DNA of 17,096 bases from an uncultured Eggerthella sp. (GTDB lineage: Bacteria; Actinomycetota; Coriobacteriia; Coriobacteriales; Eggerthellaceae), in NCBI GenBank assembly GCA_900551155.1, contig URVA01000021.1:1-17096 (forward strand), written 5' to 3'. Shown one piece after another: positions 14,808 through 17,096 of the stretch (position 1 is the first letter of the stretch; the number at the start of each line of letters is the position of its first letter). Made by a program: the position numbers and the translations under genes. A model generated the notes under the pieces. It saw nothing but the letters and a program-made list of their open reading frames with translations. It was not told where the DNA came from and searched no databases.

Positions 14808-15932
14808 ATGCGAAATGGCAAACGAGTCATAGTTATCAAGATTGGTTCATCGACGCTTGTTGACAAGCAAGGTAAGCTCAATCGTGGCTATTTCGAAGGA
14901 CTTGCCAAACAGGTTTACGAGTTACGTCAAGCGGGCTGGAGCCCACTGATTGTTTCGAGTGCTGCTATTGCCTGTGGCCTTGAAGCACTTGGTATCACGC
15001 AGCGTCCAAGTGACATGCCTTCTTTGCAGGCTGCTGCATCGGTGGGTCAAAACGCTTTGATGGCTACGTATGCTGAAGCTTTTTCCGAATACGATATTTT
15101 GACCTCTTGCGTGTTAATAACGCGTCACAGTACAGCAAATCGCAATGCGTATCTTCATGCACGTGACACGCTTGAACGTTTGCTGGATTTTGATGTGGTT
15201 CCCATCATCAATGAAAACGATACGGTTTCAGTAGAGCAAATTCGCTTTGGCGATAATGACACCTTAGCAGCGCTTGTATCGTGTTTAGTCAAAGCGGATT
15301 TGTGTGTAATTTTCTCTGACATTGATGGCCTCTACACTGCTAATCCCTTTGAGGATAAAAATGCCAAACTTGTGCCTGTGGTAACCGAAATAACTCCCGA
15401 GCTTATGGCTACTGCAGGGGGCGCAACCTCAACGGTTGGTAGTGGCGGTATGGTAACTAAGATTCGCGCAGCACGTGTGTTAATGATTGCTGGCATTACG
15501 ATGGTTATTTGTCACGGCAAAGAGCCTGATGCTCTTCCTCGCATTGCTGCTGGCCAAAATTTAGGAACGCGCTTTGTGGCGCAAGGTGCTTCGCATGATA
15601 TTACTCCTCGAAAACTCTGGATCGCTTTAGGCGATTCTGCAAAAGGTGTTATTGAAGTTGATCAAGGGGCAAAACGCGCTTTGGTTGAACGGGGTTCTTC
15701 ATTGTTGCCTGTGGGCATTGTTTCTGTTGAAGGAGCATTTAGCCGTGGCGACATTGTTGATATTAAAGACACGGATGGTCATCTTTTTGCGCGCGGACGT
15801 GCGGGGGCTCCGTATTCAGAAATGAGTTTGGCCCGTGGGCGCAGTCAAGATGAACTAAAGGGCAACGAATTGCTGGAATACTTAAATACGAAGCCAGCAG
15901 TTCATCGAGACGAATTGGTGGTTTTCGAATGA
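14808..15932 (+). CDS. proB: Glutamate 5-kinase with PUA domain
   Basis: This 374-residue enzyme phosphorylates glutamate to glutamyl-5-phosphate, the first step of proline synthesis. The amino-acid kinase domain (about 5-255) shows VIKIGSSTLV (8-17, K11), VSSAAIACG (49-57), NENDTVS (135-141), FGDNDTLAALV (147-157), FSDIDGLYTANP (169-180) and GSGGMVTKI (211-219). A C-terminal PUA domain (about 267-346) is present. Length is normal. It starts three bases after obgE with no good ribosome site of its own, suggesting translational coupling. Its TGA stop overlaps the proA ATG in an ATGA arrangement. Together with the next gene it converts glutamate to glutamate semialdehyde. Confidence 0.96.
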   Translation: MRNGKRVIVIKIGSSTLVDKQGKLNRGYFEGLAKQVYELRQAGWSPLIVSSAAIACGLEALGITQRPSDMPSLQAAASVGQNALMATYAEAFSEYDILTSCVLITRHSTANRNAYLHARDTLERLLDFDVVPIINENDTVSVEQIRFGDNDTLAALVSCLVKADLCVIFSDIDGLYTANPFEDKNAKLVPVVTEITPELMATAGGATSTVGSGGMVTKIRAARVLMIAGITMVICHGKEPDALPRIAAGQNLGTRFVAQGASHDITPRKLWIALGDSAKGVIEVDQGAKRALVERGSSLLPVGIVSVEGAFSRGDIVDIKDTDGHLFARGRAGAPYSEMSLARGRSQDELKGNELLEYLNTKPAVHRDELVVFE

Positions 15933-17096
15933 GTGAAGCAAAACAAGCAGCTCTAAGAGCACGAAATGCTATTCCTGCGCTTGCTCAAGCGTCGAATGAA
16001 TTGCGAAACAAGGCACTCTTTTCTATGGCGCAAGCGCTCCGTAGCCATAGGACATCCATCATTGAGGCAAATGAATTGGACTGTGCCAATGCGCGCGCCA
16101 AAAACACTAAAGATTCTTTGATCGATCGCCTTATGCTCAACGAAGATCGTATTTCGGCAATGGCGGATGCTCTTGAAGCGCTTGCCCAATTGCGTGATCC
16201 GCTCGATCGTGTTTTGGAGGAGCGAAGCCTCTATAACGGTTTGCGTTTACGTCGCGTAACTGTGCCATTAGGGGTTGTGGCCATGGTCTACGAAGCACGT
16301 CCAAATGTTACTGCAGATGCGGCTGGTATTTGTATTAAGTCGGGCAACGCAGCGGTGCTTCGTGGTGGTTCTCTTGCTGTGAATTCGAATAACGCTATTG
16401 CTGAAATACTGCGCAATGCGGTAGAAGAAGTGGGTCTTCCAGCAGATTGCATTGTGCCTATTCAATCTACCGATCGTGCAGAAACGGATGAGCTGTTGTC
16501 CTTGCACGGTATCGTTGATGTGCTTATTCCTCGTGGTGGGGCAGGTCTTATCCAGCATTGTGTTGAGCAAGCTAAAGTGCCTGTCATCGAAACAGGGACG
16601 GGCAATTGTCATGTCTATGTTCATGAAACAGGTGATTTGGATAAGGCGCGTGCGATTGTAATGAATGCAAAAACGCAACGTCCTGGTGTATGCAATGCTG
16701 AAGAGTCGCTGTTAGTTGATGAATCAATCGCAGACAAATTCTTGCCTGACATGTTGTATCAACTTGCAAATGCAGGTGTCCTCATCCATGGATGCGAGCA
16801 AACGCGCAATTATGCTCGTCTTGCCGATGAAAAACATGGCGATACCACGGTTACTGATCATTTTGTTGATGCCACTGAAGATGACTGGGGTCGTGAATAT
16901 CTTGGTCTGGAAATTAGCGTGAAAGTTATTTCTGGTGGTGTTGAAGAAGCTATTACCCACATCAATCGCTATGGTACAGGACATTCTGAATGTATCATCA
17001 CGGGTACTCCTGAGGTGGGGCAGCGTTTCCAGAAAATGATAGATGCTGCTGCGGTGTACGTAAATGCTTCCACTCGCTTTACTGATGGTGGTGAAT
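15929..17096 (+). CDS. proA: Gamma-glutamyl phosphate reductase, 3' end beyond the window
   Basis: The reading frame opens with ATG at 15929 (MSEAKQAALRARNAI) and stays open to the window edge, giving 389 codons. Full ProA proteins are about 415-430 residues, so only a short C-terminal part is missing. The enzyme reduces glutamyl-5-phosphate with NADPH to glutamate-5-semialdehyde in proline synthesis. Visible family signatures are VPLGVVAMVYEARPNVT near 110-126, SGNAAVLRGG, VIETGTGNCHVYV and the catalytic cysteine in RPGVCNAEE (Cys255). The start overlaps the proB stop by four bases (ATGA), so the pair is translationally coupled. No defect is seen in the part present. Confidence 0.95.
   Translation, partial: MSEAKQAALRARNAIPALAQASNELRNKALFSMAQALRSHRTSIIEANELDCANARAKNTKDSLIDRLMLNEDRISAMADALEALAQLRDPLDRVLEERSLYNGLRLRRVTVPLGVVAMVYEARPNVTADAAGICIKSGNAAVLRGGSLAVNSNNAIAEILRNAVEEVGLPADCIVPIQSTDRAETDELLSLHGIVDVLIPRGGAGLIQHCVEQAKVPVIETGTGNCHVYVHETGDLDKARAIVMNAKTQRPGVCNAEESLLVDESIADKFLPDMLYQLANAGVLIHGCEQTRNYARLADEKHGDTTVTDHFVDATEDDWGREYLGLEISVKVISGGVEEAITHINRYGTGHSECIITGTPEVGQRFQKMIDAAAVYVNASTRFTDGGE

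Overview
The window looks like chromosomal DNA from a moderate-GC actinobacterium, most plausibly a member of the Coriobacteriia. This rests on protein character: the glutamine synthetase resembles actinobacterial GlnA2, the adjacent regulator resembles actinobacterial GlnR/MtrA-type OmpR proteins, and the gene order rplU-rpmA-obgE-proB-proA is a Gram-positive one. By eye GC is below that of most actinobacteria. The genus cannot be fixed without a database search. All genes found lie on the plus strand. No mobile element, CRISPR array, rRNA or phage gene was seen.

Layout. (1) 1-176: tRNA-Glu(UUC) with its own promoter, a leader hairpin and a terminator. (2) 281-6001: a cell-envelope polysaccharide block, made of a small GtrA-type membrane protein followed by two paralogous, very large two-domain family 2 glycosyltransferases. 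(3) 6033-7636: a MetN-type ATPase and MetI-type permease operon with a clear promoter, a palindrome over its -10 box and a strong terminator; no MetQ substrate-binding protein is present. (4) 7685-9868: a GlnA2-like glutamine synthetase followed by an atypical OmpR-family regulator whose receiver has lost its phosphorylation residues, closed by a terminator. (5) 9878-12577: polA as its own unit. (6) 12676-13386: rplU-rpmA with a near-consensus promoter and terminator. (7) 13407-17096: obgE-proB-proA, tightly packed; proA runs off the right end.

Most of the window is housekeeping. Two regions deserve attention. The first is glnA plus the GlnR-like regulator, which has an exact GnnAC-n6-GnnAC site (GAAAC-AATAAC-GAAAC) in the glnA promoter, suggesting a self-contained nitrogen-control locus. 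The second is the glycosyltransferase pair. Each protein starts with two copies of an unrecognised beta-rich repeat, then has a first GT-A domain whose metal-binding DxD is broken, then a better conserved second GT-A domain. The second gene also has its own promoter and a CAA-rich leader with no recognisable Shine-Dalgarno sequence.
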